Shown: positions 47,631 through 58,993 of the stretch, in pieces
Numbering within the stretch: the stretch's first letter is position 1
Layout of the letters: every line of letters begins with the position of its first letter
From: Macrostomum hystrix
Lineage: Eukaryota > Platyhelminthes > Macrostomidae
DNA: 64,000 nucleotides
Assembly: GCA_950097015.1 (NCBI GenBank)
Contig: CATNEN010000003.1
Span: 14,489,001 to 14,553,000, forward strand
Direction: 5' to 3'
The notes under the pieces: model-generated
Told to the model about the DNA's origin: nothing
The model's database searches: none
What the model saw: only the letters and a program-made list of their open reading frames with translations
Made by a program: the position numbers and the translations under genes

Positions 47631-49291
47631 ATTCTGTGATGCAAGCGAATCTGCTTACGCTGCCTGTGTCTACATTCAGGCCCGGTCGGAAAAAAACGAC
47701 TTTTCAACGCATTTAATTCAGGCCAAAACGCGCATGGCACCGCTATCAAATCTTAGCATCGCTAGACTAGAACTGCTGGGAGCCCTAATCTTAGCTCGTC
47801 TAATACGCACGGTGTCTTTGCAATTTCCCAGCATGACGCGTTGTGTCTGGACAGACAGCAAGACAACTCTGCATGCAGTGGATCACCAACACCGACAAGC
47901 TTCGCCAATTTTTCGTTCAAAACAGCGTCAAGGAGATCCGGACTCTCATGTCAACGTCCGAGTGGCGACATGTTCCCGGGGAACTGAACCCCGCCGACCT
48001 GCCATCTCGAGGCTGTCTCCCAGGGCAGCTACAGAAAAGCAAGGTGTGGTTTAGTGGGTTCTGTCACTTTAGTGGGTTTAGTGGATCTTTCGAGCGCAGT
48101 CACGGAAGATCATAACTCTGCAGAAGCATTATCAACAGTCACTGAACAGCCCATGGAATCTAAGAAGGTCGATCGTATCTCTTTAATCATTGACATCGGC
48201 AAGTTTTCGAACTATTCGAGAGTTTTACGCGTCCTAGCATGGGTACAAAGATTTGTCCGCAACCTACGGAGTGCTCGAGCTCAATCGCTAGTCAATAGAT
48301 CAAGGACGGTGACCGCCGAAGTGTTGACTGATGCAGAAGTCCTATTGGTAAGGTCAACTCAACGGGAATCGTTTTCAAAGGAAATCGATCACATTCGGCG
48401 TAGCTCTGCTGCTACACATCTGAACAGAAACTTGAATCTGTGGATGGATGATAAGGGACTTTTGCGTTCAAAAGGTCGTATTTCCGCACTGTCCTTCGAA
48501 GTTAATACTCCTATCCTAGTACCTCACCATAGTCACTTACGTCGTTTTGTCAGTCGTCGCGGAATACCTTCCATCATCAGTGACAATGCCAAGACGTTCA
48601 AGGCTGTCGCGAATATTCTCGGAGCTAGCACCAGCTATGAAGTTCAATCATTCTGTGCCAACAAGAAAATCTCTTGGGAGTTCATTCCGGAGAAGGCCCC
48701 GTGGTGGGGCGGATTTTGGGAAAGACTCGTCGTTAAGGATGGATTGAAAAAGAGCATTGGCAAAGCTCTGCTAACATTCGATGAGCTATCAACTTCAGTT
48801 ATCGAAATGGAATCTGTGGTGAACAGTCGACCACTTATGTATGTGTCTGCGGATGAGATCAACGACGTACTGGCGCCTGCACACTTTCTCTTCGGAACTC
48901 GTTTGACTCAGGAGCCAACTCTCTCGTCGAATCGTATCGCCAACGTCCTGCCATTGCCAGCTCGACTCAAACATCTCAGAAGAGCGTTGAATGTTTTTGG
49001 GATGCACGGAAAACGTCATATGTCCCCGCCCTGCGTGAGAAAGCGCTTAAGTCGCATGGAGGAGGACCAGTTGCAAAACCCGGAGACGTCGTTTTGGTTC
49101 AGGGAGAGCCGCATCAGCCAAGACTGCAATGGAAGATGGGTGTGGTAGAGTCTGTCCGTGAGGGTCGAGATGGTGCCGTTCGTTCCGCAGTTGTACGTCT
49201 GGCGAAGGGAAGGTGCTCTCGGGGGGCTGAGCGCATCGCGGGGCTCAGACGGCCTGTCCAAGCTCTCATTCCTCTTGAATTGTGCATCTAA
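47631..49291 (+). pseudogene. BEL/Pao element: RNase H, integrase, C-terminal domain
   Basis: RNase H: SIARLELLGALILARL (about 47755-47805) and the catalytic CVWTDSKTTLHAV (about 47840-47880), with a frameshift between 47880 and 47980. Integrase: the N-terminal helical part (LARVLAWVQRFVRNL-like, 48220-48275) is present. The region between VPHHSHLRR (about 48520-48545) and RGIPSIISDNAKTFKA (about 48558-48607) is missing, so the zinc-binding HHCC residues and first core Asp are lost; the second Asp and Glu (ISWEFIPEKAPWWGGFWERL, about 48668-48728) remain. The end (about 49075-49291) resembles the DUF5641-type tail of BEL integrases (WKMGVVESVREG, ALIPLEL). Confidence 0.8.
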
Positions 49292-49663
49292 TCCGTCTCC
49301 GTCTCGGATCTCTGTTTCTCTAAATCTTTGTGTTCTGTTCATTGGTGCGAGATCAGCTACCTTGATATTTTTTGCTCATTTTTTGGTCTCGACTCTTGTT
49401 ATCGCGTTTCCATCTGTTCTCATTCACTTACCCTTTTTCTGCTTCCCTGACCCTCATTTGTACCCGGTAGTTATCATTCAGTCATTTAGTTTTTTGTGTC
49501 GCAACTCGGTTGCAAATCATCATATCATCATTCAATATGTTAATGAGGAACTCGTGACTCGTGAACGTACTTGTAACGTAATTTTCAATATAATGCAGCG
49601 ATTTAGAAAAGAGAGACACAATCAGAGCAAGTACAAACAAATCGCGTAACCGAAAGTCGCTAC
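49292..49663. other. Possible 3' end or LTR remnant of BEL
   Basis: Pyrimidine-rich then AT-rich sequence between the end of BEL coding and the right part of the 21-bp array. It should hold the 3' UTR/LTR, but with no second copy in the window the LTR cannot be delimited. Confidence 0.35.
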
Positions 49664-51340
49664 ATGGAGAGAGCGGATGGAGGGAAGGAGAGAGCGGATG
49701 GAGGGAAGGAGAGAGAGGATTGAGTGATGGAGAGAGCGGATTGAGTGATGGAGAGAGCGGATAGAGTGATGGAGAGAGCGGATAGAGGGAGAGAGCGGAT
49801 TGAGGGCAGGAGAAAGCGAGTGTAGGCAACGAGACAGCGGATAGAGGGAAGGATAAAGAGCGGATGAAGGGAAGGAGAGAGCGGATGGAGGGATAGAGAG
49901 AGCGGATCGAGGGAAGGAGAGAGCGGATGGAGGGAAGGAGAAAGCGGATGGAGGGATGGAGAGAGAGGATGGAGGGAAGAAGACAGCGGATGAAGGGAAG
50001 GAGAGAGCAGATGGAGGGATGGAGAGAGAGGATGGAGGGAAGGAGACAGCGGATGAAGGGAAGGAGAGAGAGGATGGAGGGAAGGAGACAGCGGATGAAG
50101 GGAAGGAGAGAGCGGATCGAGGAAGTGAGAGAGCGGATGGAGGGAGGGAGAGAGCGGATGGAGGGAGGCAGAGAGCGGATGGAGGGAGGGAGAGAGCGGA
50201 TGGAGGGAGGGAGAGAGCGGATGGAGTGAAGGAGAGAGCGGATGGAGTGAAGGAGTGAGCGGATGGAGGGAGGAAGAGAGCGGAAGGAGTGAAGGAGAGA
50301 GCGGATGAAGGGAAGGAGAGAGCGGATCGAGGGAAGGAGAGAGCGGATGGAGGGAAGGAGAAAGCGGATGGAGGGATGGAGAGAGAGGATGGAGGGAAGG
50401 AGACAGCGGATGAAGGGAAGGAGAGAGCGGATCGAGGAAGTGAGAGAGCGGATGGAGGGAGGGAGAGAGCGGATGGAGGGAGGCAGAGAGCGGATGGAGG
50501 GAGGGAGAGAGCGGATGGAGGGAGGGAGAGAGCGGATGGAGTGAAGGAGAGAGCGGATGGAGTGAAGGAGTGAGCGGATGGAGGGAGGAAGAGAGCGGAA
50601 GGAGTGAAGGAGAGAGCGGATGAAGGGAAGGAGAGAGCGGATCGAGGGAAGGAGAGAGCGGATGGAGGGAAGGAGAAAGCGGATGGAGGGATGGAGAGAG
50701 AGGATGGAGGGAAGAAGACAGCGGATGAAGGGAAGGAGAGAGCGGATGGAGGGAAGGAGAGAGCAGATGGAGGGATGGAGAGAGCGGATGGAGTGAAGGA
50801 GAGAGCGGATGAAGGGAGGAAGAGAGCGGAAGGAGTGAAGGAGAGAGCGGATGGAGTGAAGGAGAGAGCGGATGGAGGGAGGGAGAGAGCGGATGGAGTG
50901 AAGGAGAGAGCGGAAGGAGTGAAGGAGAGAGCGGATGAAGGGAAGGAGAGAGCGGATCGAGGGAAGGAGAGAGCGGATGAAGGGAAGGAGAGAGCGGATC
51001 GAGGGAAGGAGAGAGAGGATGGAGGGAAGAAGACAGCGGATGAAGGGAAGGAGAGAGCGGATGGAGGGAAGGAGAGAGCAGATGGAGGGATGGAGAGAGA
51101 GGATGGAGGGAAGGAGACAGCGGATGAAGGGAAGGAGAGAGCAGATGGAGGGATGGAGAGAGAGGATGGAGGGAAGGAGACAGCGGATGAAGGGAAGGAG
51201 AGAGCAGATGGAGGGATGGAGAGAGCGGATGGAGTGAAGGAGAGAGCGGATGGAGTGAAGGAGTGAGCGGGTAGAGTGAAGGAGAGAGCGGATGGAGGGA
51301 GGAAGAGAGCGGAAGGAGTGAAGGAGACAGCGGATGAAGA
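49664..51340. repeat. Purine-rich 21-bp minisatellite, right part
   Basis: About 80 copies of the same GAGAGCGGATGGAGGGAAG-type unit as at 44800-45097. Sub-blocks recur (for example GATCGAGGAAGTGAGAG at about 50116 and 50431, 315 bp or 15 units apart). Open frames on both strands are artefacts of the 21-bp period. Confidence 0.95.
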
Positions 51341-51731
51341 AAATTCGAAGGGGGGCAGCAGAAATGAAAGCAGAAGTTACAAAAAGGGCGCCTGTTTAAG
51401 AGAATCAGCACGTGGGCCTGGGTCTCTGTTTACAGTTGATCAACAGAATAAAAGTGCTGCTAATGTTTCTGGAATCTGGGTTGATTTAGCAAATCAACAT
51501 GTGTTTTGTGTATTTCGGCTAGGCTGTCGGTGCAAACTAAGTCACATCAGTAGTGCGGCAAAGCAGTTCTCTGCATTTATTTCTGCTTTGATTCGCTTTA
51601 CTTATTTAAAACGCAGAGTCTGGCCGTGTCAGCAAAACTGATTAGTTTTTTCATCGTTGCTATTAATAGCGCTTTCTAGAATATGCATTAATGAAGAATA
51701 TCAAAACAGGAGAGAAATATAGTTGAAAAGG
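51341..51731. other. Spacer, no gene seen
   Basis: Unique sequence without supported features. Confidence 0.4.
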
Positions 51732-52685
51732 TGAGATTCTGGTGAGAACGTGAGATTCTGATGAGAACGTCAGATTCTGGTGATAACGTGAGATTCTTAT
51801 GGAACAGGAGATTCTAGTGAGAACGTGAGATTCTAGTGAGAACGTGAGATTCTAGTGAGAACGTGAGATTCTGGTGAGAACGTGAGATTCTGGTGAGAAC
51901 GTGAGATTCTGGTGAGAACGTGAGATTCTGGTGAGAACGTGAGATTCTAGTGAGAACACGAGATTCTGATGAGAAGGTGAGATTCTTATGGAACAGGAGA
52001 TTCTAGTGAGAACGTGAGATTCTAGTGAGAACATGAGATTCTGGTGAGAACATGAGATTCTGGTGAGAACGCGAGATTCTGATGAGAACGTGAGATTCTG
52101 GTGATAACGTGAGATTCTTATGGAACAGAAGATTCTAGTGAGAACGTGAGATTCTGGTGAGAACGTGAGATTCTGGTGAGAACGCGAGATTCTGATAAGA
52201 ACGTGAGATTCTGATGAGAACGTGAGATTCTTGTGAGAACGTGAGATTATGATGAGAACGTGTGATTCTGGTGAGAACGTGAGATTCTAGTGAGAAGGTG
52301 AGATTCTGGTGAGAAAGTAAAATTCTGATGAGAACGTGAGATTCTGATGATAACGTGAGATTCTTAAGGAACAGGAGATTCTAGTGAGAACGTGAGATTC
52401 GGGTGAGAACGTGAGATTCTGGTTAGAACGTGAGATTCTGATGATAACGTGAGATTCTTAAGAAACAGGAGATTCTAGTGAGAACGTGAGATTCTGGTGA
52501 GAATGTGAGATTCTGGTGAGAACGTGAGATTCTGGTGAGAACGTAAGATTCTGGTGAGAACGCGAGATTCTAGTGAGAACGTGAGATTCTGGTGAGAACG
52601 TGAGATTCTGGTTAGAACGTGAGATTCTGGTGATAACGTGAGATTCTGGTTAGAACGTGAGATTCTGGTGATAACGTGAGAACGA
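51732..52685. repeat. Minisatellite array, 19-bp unit GTGAGATTCTGGTGAGAAC
   Basis: About 50 copies with frequent single-base variants and an irregular TTCTTATGGAACAGGAGATT block that recurs about five times. Each unit has two GTGAG motifs on the plus strand, similar to 5' splice sites. Confidence 0.95.
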
Positions 52686-53170
52686 TCAAGTCCCTACGGT
52701 AATTGGCGGCAGCACAAAGTGCAAACTTCGGTGGCAATATTGGCTTTAGCAAATTTGGCCCAACACTAAACACGATTCAAATTTATAATTAAATATGAAT
52801 TATTTATAATAAAAAATGTCATTTCTGTCTCGCCTTCCGACAGACGCTTCTCTGTCAAGGTAATATACGAGCCTACAACACGACCCAAATTATAGCAGAC
52901 TCGAGTGCAAATAACTAGTCATGATCTTCCGGTCAATAGCTTTTGCTTCCAGAAAAGACTATTAAGCAGTAGTCTAAGAATTTCCAAGTCCAGGTGAGAC
53001 CGTGGGAAATTTATTTGAAGGTTGCCAAAAGTTGTCATTGAACAGTCGGCTAAAATAAGAATAACTGTTTATACCTACGTCACTGAGTGTCTCCTGTCCT
53101 TAAGATAGTCTTGTCAACTACTTATGTGTCACTTCAAACTATCGGTTTTCCCATTATCGCTTGAAAAGAG
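52686..53170. other. Spacer, no gene seen
   Basis: Unique AT-rich sequence; nothing supported. Confidence 0.4.
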
Positions 53171-54270
53171 AAGCAGCGAGCGTAGAAGGTACGAAGAGAG
53201 AGGGGGTAGAAGACACGAAGAGAGGGGGTAGAAGACACGAAGAGAGGAGGTAGAAGACACGAAGAGAGGGGGTAGAAGACACGAAGAGAGGGGGTAGAAG
53301 ACACGAAGAGAGGGGGTAGAAGACACGAAGAGAGAGAGGGGGTAGAAGAAACGAAGAGAGAGGGGGTAGAAGACACGAAGAGAGAGGGGGTAGAAGACAC
53401 GAAGAGAGAGGGGGTAGAAGACACGAAGAGAGGGGGTAGAAGACACGAAGAGAGGGGGTAGAAGACACGAAGAGAGGGGGTAGAAGACACGAAGAGAGGG
53501 GGTAGAAGACACGAAGAGAGAGAGGGGGTAGAAGAAACGAAGAGAGAGGGGGTAGAAGACACGAAGAGAGAGGGGGTAGAAGACACGAAGAGAGAGGGGG
53601 TAGAAGACACGAAGAGAGGGGGTAGAAGACACGAAGAGAGGGGGTAGAAGACACGAAGAGAGGGGGTAGAAGACACGAAGAGAGAGAGGGGTAGAAGAAA
53701 CGAAGAGAGAGGGGGTAGAAGACACGAAGAGAGGGGGTAGAAGACACGAAGAGAGAGGGGGTAGAAGACACGAAGAGAGAGGGGGTAGAAGACACGAAGA
53801 GAGAGGGGATAGAAGACACGAAGAGAGAGGAGGTAGAAGAAACGAAGAGAGAGGGGGTAGAAGACACGAAGAGAGAGGGGGTAGAAGAAACGAAGAGAGA
53901 GGGGGTAGAAGAAACGAAGAGAGAGGGGTAGAAGACACGAAGAGAGAGGGGGTAGAAGACACGAAGAGAGAGAGGGGTAGAAGAAACGAAGAGAGAGGGG
54001 GTAGAAGACACGAAGAGAGGGGGTAGAAGACACGAAGAGAGAGGGGGTAGAAGACACGAAGAGAGAGGGGGTAGAAGACACGAAGAGAGAGGGGATAGAA
54101 GACACGAAGAGAGGGGGTAGAAGACACGAAGAGAGAGGGGGTAGAAGACACGAAGAGAGAGGGGGTAGAAGACACGAAGAGAGAGAGGGGGTAGAAGACA
54201 CGAAGAGAGAGGGGGTAGAAGACACGAAGAGAGAGAGTGTAGAAGGGGCAGAGAGGGGGTAGAGGACAAA
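53171..54270. repeat. Purine-rich array, 20-26-bp unit GGGGGTAGAAGACACGAAGA
   Basis: About 48 copies; length varies through the number of GA dinucleotides before the G run (22, 24 or 26 bp). A composite block with the GAAACG variant repeats at about 187 bp. Three minus-strand frames stay open (SSCLLPPL, SLRVFYPL, LFVSSTPS), an artefact. Confidence 0.95.
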
Positions 54271-54990
54271 GATAATAAATGCGGTTGGGTGAGAGGGGAG
54301 ACGACGGGACAAAGTGTGATGAGTTAAGCAAAACGTGAGAAGCAGTGCAACAATACTGTAATTTGGGGAGAAATGAACTTTATTCAGCAGAAAAACTGGG
54401 TGATCCTAAGCTGCTAAGTTGACGCCTTGCTATTAAGTTGCAGACTAGCAAAACTACAATCTACCAGACGAGAGAAAGTACAAAAGCTGTGATGGAAAGT
54501 GTGATGACAGAACCCCCCTCACCGTTTGATTTTAAGCGAATTCGCGCATTGGCTGTTTAATTGTACTGGGTTGAAAAAATGTAACAAACTTCTAACCTCA
54601 GCTTCGACAGGTCGATGGTTGAAGCGTTCTTCTTTCTGTCAGTCGTTTATAACATCTCGTAATAAAGCACTTAACATTCTGTGACTTTTCTTTCTGATAA
54701 ATTTCCATCCTTTAATAGGCATCGATGACTAGGCTAACTATTAAATTACTTTTATACATGCGCAAATTGGTATCAATAATTTCTTTATTAAAGTTGACTT
54801 TTTATTCTCGTTACTAAGATTAAAAATTAATCCCCACAATAAATGACAATTGTTTATATTTACACGTTAATAAAACAATTTAAACATTCTATTAGTTCAG
54901 ATAAAAGTACATTTAGAATTTGTGATGGGGTTAAAAATTGTAAAATAATGACTGTGACCATCCATTCACAAAGTTCTTTTGTTCTTTTTT
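54271..54990. other. Spacer, no gene seen
   Basis: AT-rich unique sequence; nothing supported. Confidence 0.4.
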
Positions 54991-55990
54991 ATCCCCCTTA
55001 CCTCTTTCTCATCTCCCTTCCCTCTTTCTCAACTCCCTTCCCTCTTTCTCAACTCCCTTCCCTCTTTCTCATCTCCCTTCCCTCTTTCTCAACTCCCTTC
55101 TCTCTTTCTCATCTCCCTTCCCTCTTTCTCATCTCCCTTCCCTCTTTCTCATCTACCTTCCCTCTTTCTCATCTCCCTTCCCTCTTTCTCATCTCCCTTC
55201 CCTCTTTCTCAACTCCCTTCTCTCTTTCTCATCTCCCTTCCCTCTTTCTCATCTCCCTTCCCTCTTTCTCATCTCCCTTCTCTATTTCTCATCTCCCTTC
55301 CCTCTTTCTCATCTCCCTTCCCTCTTTCTCAACTCCCTTCCCTCTTTCTCATCTCCCTCCCCTCTTTCTCATCTCCCTTCCCTCTTTCTCATCTCCCTTC
55401 TCTATTTCTCATCTCCCTTCTCTATTTCTCATCTCCCTTCCCTCTTTCTCAACTCCCTTCCCTCTTTCTCATCTCCCTTCTCTATTTCTCATCTCCCTTC
55501 TCTATTTCTCATCTCCATTCTCTATTTCTCATCTCCCTTCTCTCTTTCTCATCTCCCTCCCCTCTTTCTCAACTCCCTTCCCTCTTTCTCATCTCCCTTC
55601 TCTATTTCTCATCTCCCTTCCCTCTTTCTCATCTCCCTTCCCTCTTTCTGAACTCCCTTCTCTCTTTCTTAACTCCCTTCTTTCTTTCTCAATTCCTTTC
55701 CCTTTTTCTCATCTCCCTTCCCCTTTTCTCTTCTTCCTTCCCTTTTTCTCATCCCCTTCCCTCTTTCTCAACTCCCTTCCCCTTTTCTCTTCTTCCTTCC
55801 CTTTTTCTCATCCCCTTCCCTCTTTCTCAACTCCCTTCCCCTTTTCTCTTCTTCCTTCCCTTTTTCTCATCCCCTTCCCTCTTTCTCAACTCCCTTCTCT
55901 CTTTCTCAATTCCTTTCCCTTTTTCTCATCTTCCTTTTTTCTCTTCTCCCTTCCCTCTTTCTCATCCCCTTCCCTCTTTCTCATAGTTTT
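54991..55990. repeat. Minisatellite array, 20-bp unit CCCTCTTTCTCATCTCCCTT
   Basis: About 50 copies, in perfect 20-bp register from 55000 to about 55740 and less regular after that. The plus strand is almost pure pyrimidine. Long open frames (FSSPFPLSHLPSLFLISLPS) are artefacts. Confidence 0.95.
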
Positions 55991-56173
55991 TTTCAGTTTT
56001 CTCATCTGAAATCCCTATGAAGCTGTATATTGATTATTGCGTAAACTAATCGTCGAAGGCACATAATTTTCGGCTTTGTTTTTGCTGAATTGATCTGAAT
56101 GCGCATTCATCCGACAAAAGGCAGGAAATTTAGATTTTTTGTTAAAATCTTTAATAACAATGTGTCCTTTGAT

Positions 56174-57574
56174 CTATCGTCCGTTCCTCTCTTCTTGCAG
56201 CATCCTTTCCAGCTCCGCGTTGCGCTTCTTATCGATCAGCTCCATCTCTCTGACCAGCTGCAATAACAAGTCGAGATTTTTTAAGGTTTTTGTTTTTCAT
56301 TTTAAGATACTAGGCTTTTTACACTACTTTCAGTAGAGTAGTTGAAAACTTGACTATAAATCATCACCTGAGAAATCTCGGCCTGGATCTTGGCTCGATA
56401 TTTGGCGCCTTGTCCAGCCGATTCCATCTGGTCAAGAAATAGTCGCCTATCGGCCACCTCCTCGGCTAATTCGTCAAACCTGTCCTGAACTGGCTCCGGC
56501 GCCGGCGCGTCCAGCGTCATCCTACGGACACCCTTTCGTCCGGCGCCGCGGCCGTCGCTGTCGCCGCCGCGGCCGTCATCCGGCGGACAGTCGTCGCCGA
56601 AGGCCATCTTATTGGCTAGGCGACGTTTTTCGACGTCCTGATTGCGGCCGGACGGACCAGTGGGTCGATAAGCCGGCTGCTCGTAGGCGCCTGTCGCTAC
56701 TATTTGCTCCCTCGATCGCAAACTGGACTGGTAGTTTCTGTGTATAGGAATCGAATCAGAGTGCGACACATTGAACTGTAGTAAAAATATGATTGTTAAT
56801 GGCAGTATGATTTTCTTATAATCATGCGGTCTCATAATGGTTAGAGTGTTAGACTCACGACCTACATGGTCGATGGTTCGATTCCCGACTCCACTGGAAT
56901 AATTTGTGTCTATTAACAAGACACTTTTAACTCTGCATTGCTTCAGTTCACGCAGATGTTAAATGGGTGCCAGAATTGGCTGGGGTAATTGAGGGTGGGT
57001 GTGGCGTCCCCCAGTCTATGGACTGAACAGTCGTACGCAGCCTTCAGATGCGCCGCGCAATTAGCTGCGGCTGTGCTGTCTAGTGCACATCTGGCCCAAT
57101 AGGGGCAAGAAATAATTTTGACAGTTTTTTTATTGAAAAAAACACAATAAGTTTGGACTCACTTTGGATTGAGTACCCTCGGCAGAGGAGCCTTCTGTTT
57201 GCCAGCCGAGTTTGATTTCTGTCGAGCCGAGGAGGTTGGAGGCAAATTTGTTGGCAGGCTAGATCCACCTGCAAGTTGATGTACATTTGTATTTATAGAT
57301 TCTGTCACGAAATTATACAGATAGCAACATCAATAAAAACTTACTTCTCATGGTGTCTGACACTTTCCTCATCTGGAGATTAGTCAGTTTTGATTCTTGC
57401 ATCATGCCTAAAATTAAGCGATTTGAAGCAGAAATTTAAGAGCACAATCTATATTATTCTGCGCCATAAATAAGTGTGACACAAACCTTTTAACAGTTGT
57501 TGAGTTTGTGCGCTGTACTGCACAGGTGTTGAATTCCAAAGACCACCGGACTGCACTGGCATGTTGCGATCCAT
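56174..57574 (-). CDS. C22orf23: C22orf23 / UPF0193 protein EVG1-like gene
   Basis: Five exons in transcript order: 57574-57487 (ATG), 57407-57345, 57268-57163, 56737-56368, 56257-56174 (TAG). They give 236 residues; the vertebrate protein is about 217. All junctions have GT/AG and matching phases (1, 1, 2, 0). Family landmarks: MMQESKLTNLQ in exon 2, a Pro/Ser-rich linker in exon 3, and in exon 4 SREQ..ATGAY, APAPE, then DRFDELAEEVADRRLFLDQM and GQGAKYRAKIQAEISQ; exon 5 adds REMELIDKKRNAELERML. The second half is predicted helical and charged. The cellular role of the family is poorly known. Intron 3 (56738-57162) carries a family A SINE. A possible poly(A) signal ATTAAA lies at 56155-56150. 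The gene is head to head with PPP4R2. The symbol is that of the vertebrate family. Confidence 0.88.
56820..57115 (+). mobile_element. tRNA-derived SINE, family A, copy 2
   Basis: Starts with a tRNA-like head: A box ATGGTTAGAGTG (about 56837-56848) and B box GGTTCGATTCCC (about 56875-56886). The body matches 28837-29100. It lies antisense in intron 3 of the C22orf23-like gene. The tail is AAGAAATAATTTT; target duplications are unclear. Confidence 0.75.
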
Positions 57575-58993
57575 TTTCTGATGCTCTGTTTCTCTTTATT
57601 GTCCCTCTGGCTGTTTTAGAAAATAAAAGTAAATCTAAGTTTTGAGGCAAATGGAAAATTTCCATGGCAAATAAATCTTAATTCGTCCATACTATTATGA
57701 TATATTTTCGAATGTCACATAATGCCGCAATGCTTTATTTGGCAAGCTGTCAACTTTGCTATCTACATAAATTCAAGATAATTCTGGCTAAAGTATAAAC
57801 CATTAGCATTATTTGCATTTCCACTGTAATCTGAATACGGAATGTGGCGATTTCTTATTTGTAATTGAAAAGTTTCATCACTGCGAATGGACTGACAGAA
57901 CAGTAATATCTCGATAACAAAAATAAAAAAGCAATCAAGTATCTCATAAAATTTTGTTAGTTGAATTTGCATAAACTACATAAGAATAAAGTTTTAAATG
58001 TCTCTCAATTTATAGGCTACTGATTCCCCAGAATCAAAACTTTAGTCGCAATCCGAATAGAAACAAGAGTAAAGGATAGAAATTCTGGCCAAAGTTCTGA
58101 TAGTTGTATAAAATTATAAATTCGCTAGACAAAAACATTTCTTTTTAGTTTATTGAAGTACATCATTACTGGATTTTTATGCATTTTATTATAAGAGAAT
58201 TATTTTATATGTGGAATCCTTAATCCGTAATCCTTAATCCTTAATTTGCAACTTAAATATTCACATAGTGAATTGTCTAGATAGATCATAGTAGCTTTAT
58301 AGCTCTTTTAATCGATACATCACATTCTAGGCATAAGATATGTTTTAAATACCACACATAATATAAAACTCGGGCGGTCAAAATTGTGTCATCCGATTCA
58401 TGTTAAATAACACGTTGTCAACAAAACTATTTTTATGGGAAATATAACAAAGTAGCTAAATGTAGTAGTCGTAAATTATGAAATGATTTAATTAAATCAT
58501 ATAAAGACTGCTGGTTAAAAAACTTATTAAAAATTTATTTATATTATTTAAATTAGCGTACGCTAGAGAAAATTGTTTGCGAAAGTTTGCGATAGATTTA
58601 TTGCAAAATCAATAATTACTCTATACCTAGTTAACGTAAAAAACATACAGTTTATAGCGAGCGTCGCAGACAATAACTATATTGAACTGTTTGTACTTTG
58701 TTAGCTGTCTCAAGTGACTTGTATTTTTAACTGTTATAACTATTTCGTCTTATAGGTTTCTCCGCATAACCATCGCGGAAAACTGTTCTGAAAGCAATTT
58801 TATCTGTCAAAATTTATTGTTAGAACCTTAACTTAATAGTCGCTAATATAAATAATAAGAGTTGCACATTATCAGGTTTACTGCTTCTGCAAGAGTAGAG
58901 CACACACATTTTCTTGTACAAGGACTAAAGCGAAGTCACATTAGTCTATTTTCAATAACATTAGGTCACCACAATTATTTTTAATAAAGTGAG
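57575..58993. other. Intergenic region between divergent genes
   Basis: About 1.4 kb of AT-rich sequence between the start codons of the C22orf23-like gene and PPP4R2. It must contain both promoters. I see no TATA box at a useful distance and no CpG-rich stretch. Short TTAATCC repeats at about 58218-58247. Confidence 0.5.

Noticed and set aside
49660-51411. 583-codon minus-strand and several plus-strand open frames
   Set aside because: Artefacts of the 21-bp purine-rich repeat.
53129-54331. Three parallel minus-strand frames of about 370-400 codons
   Set aside because: All three frames of the same strand are open over one tandem repeat, which shows lack of coding constraint.
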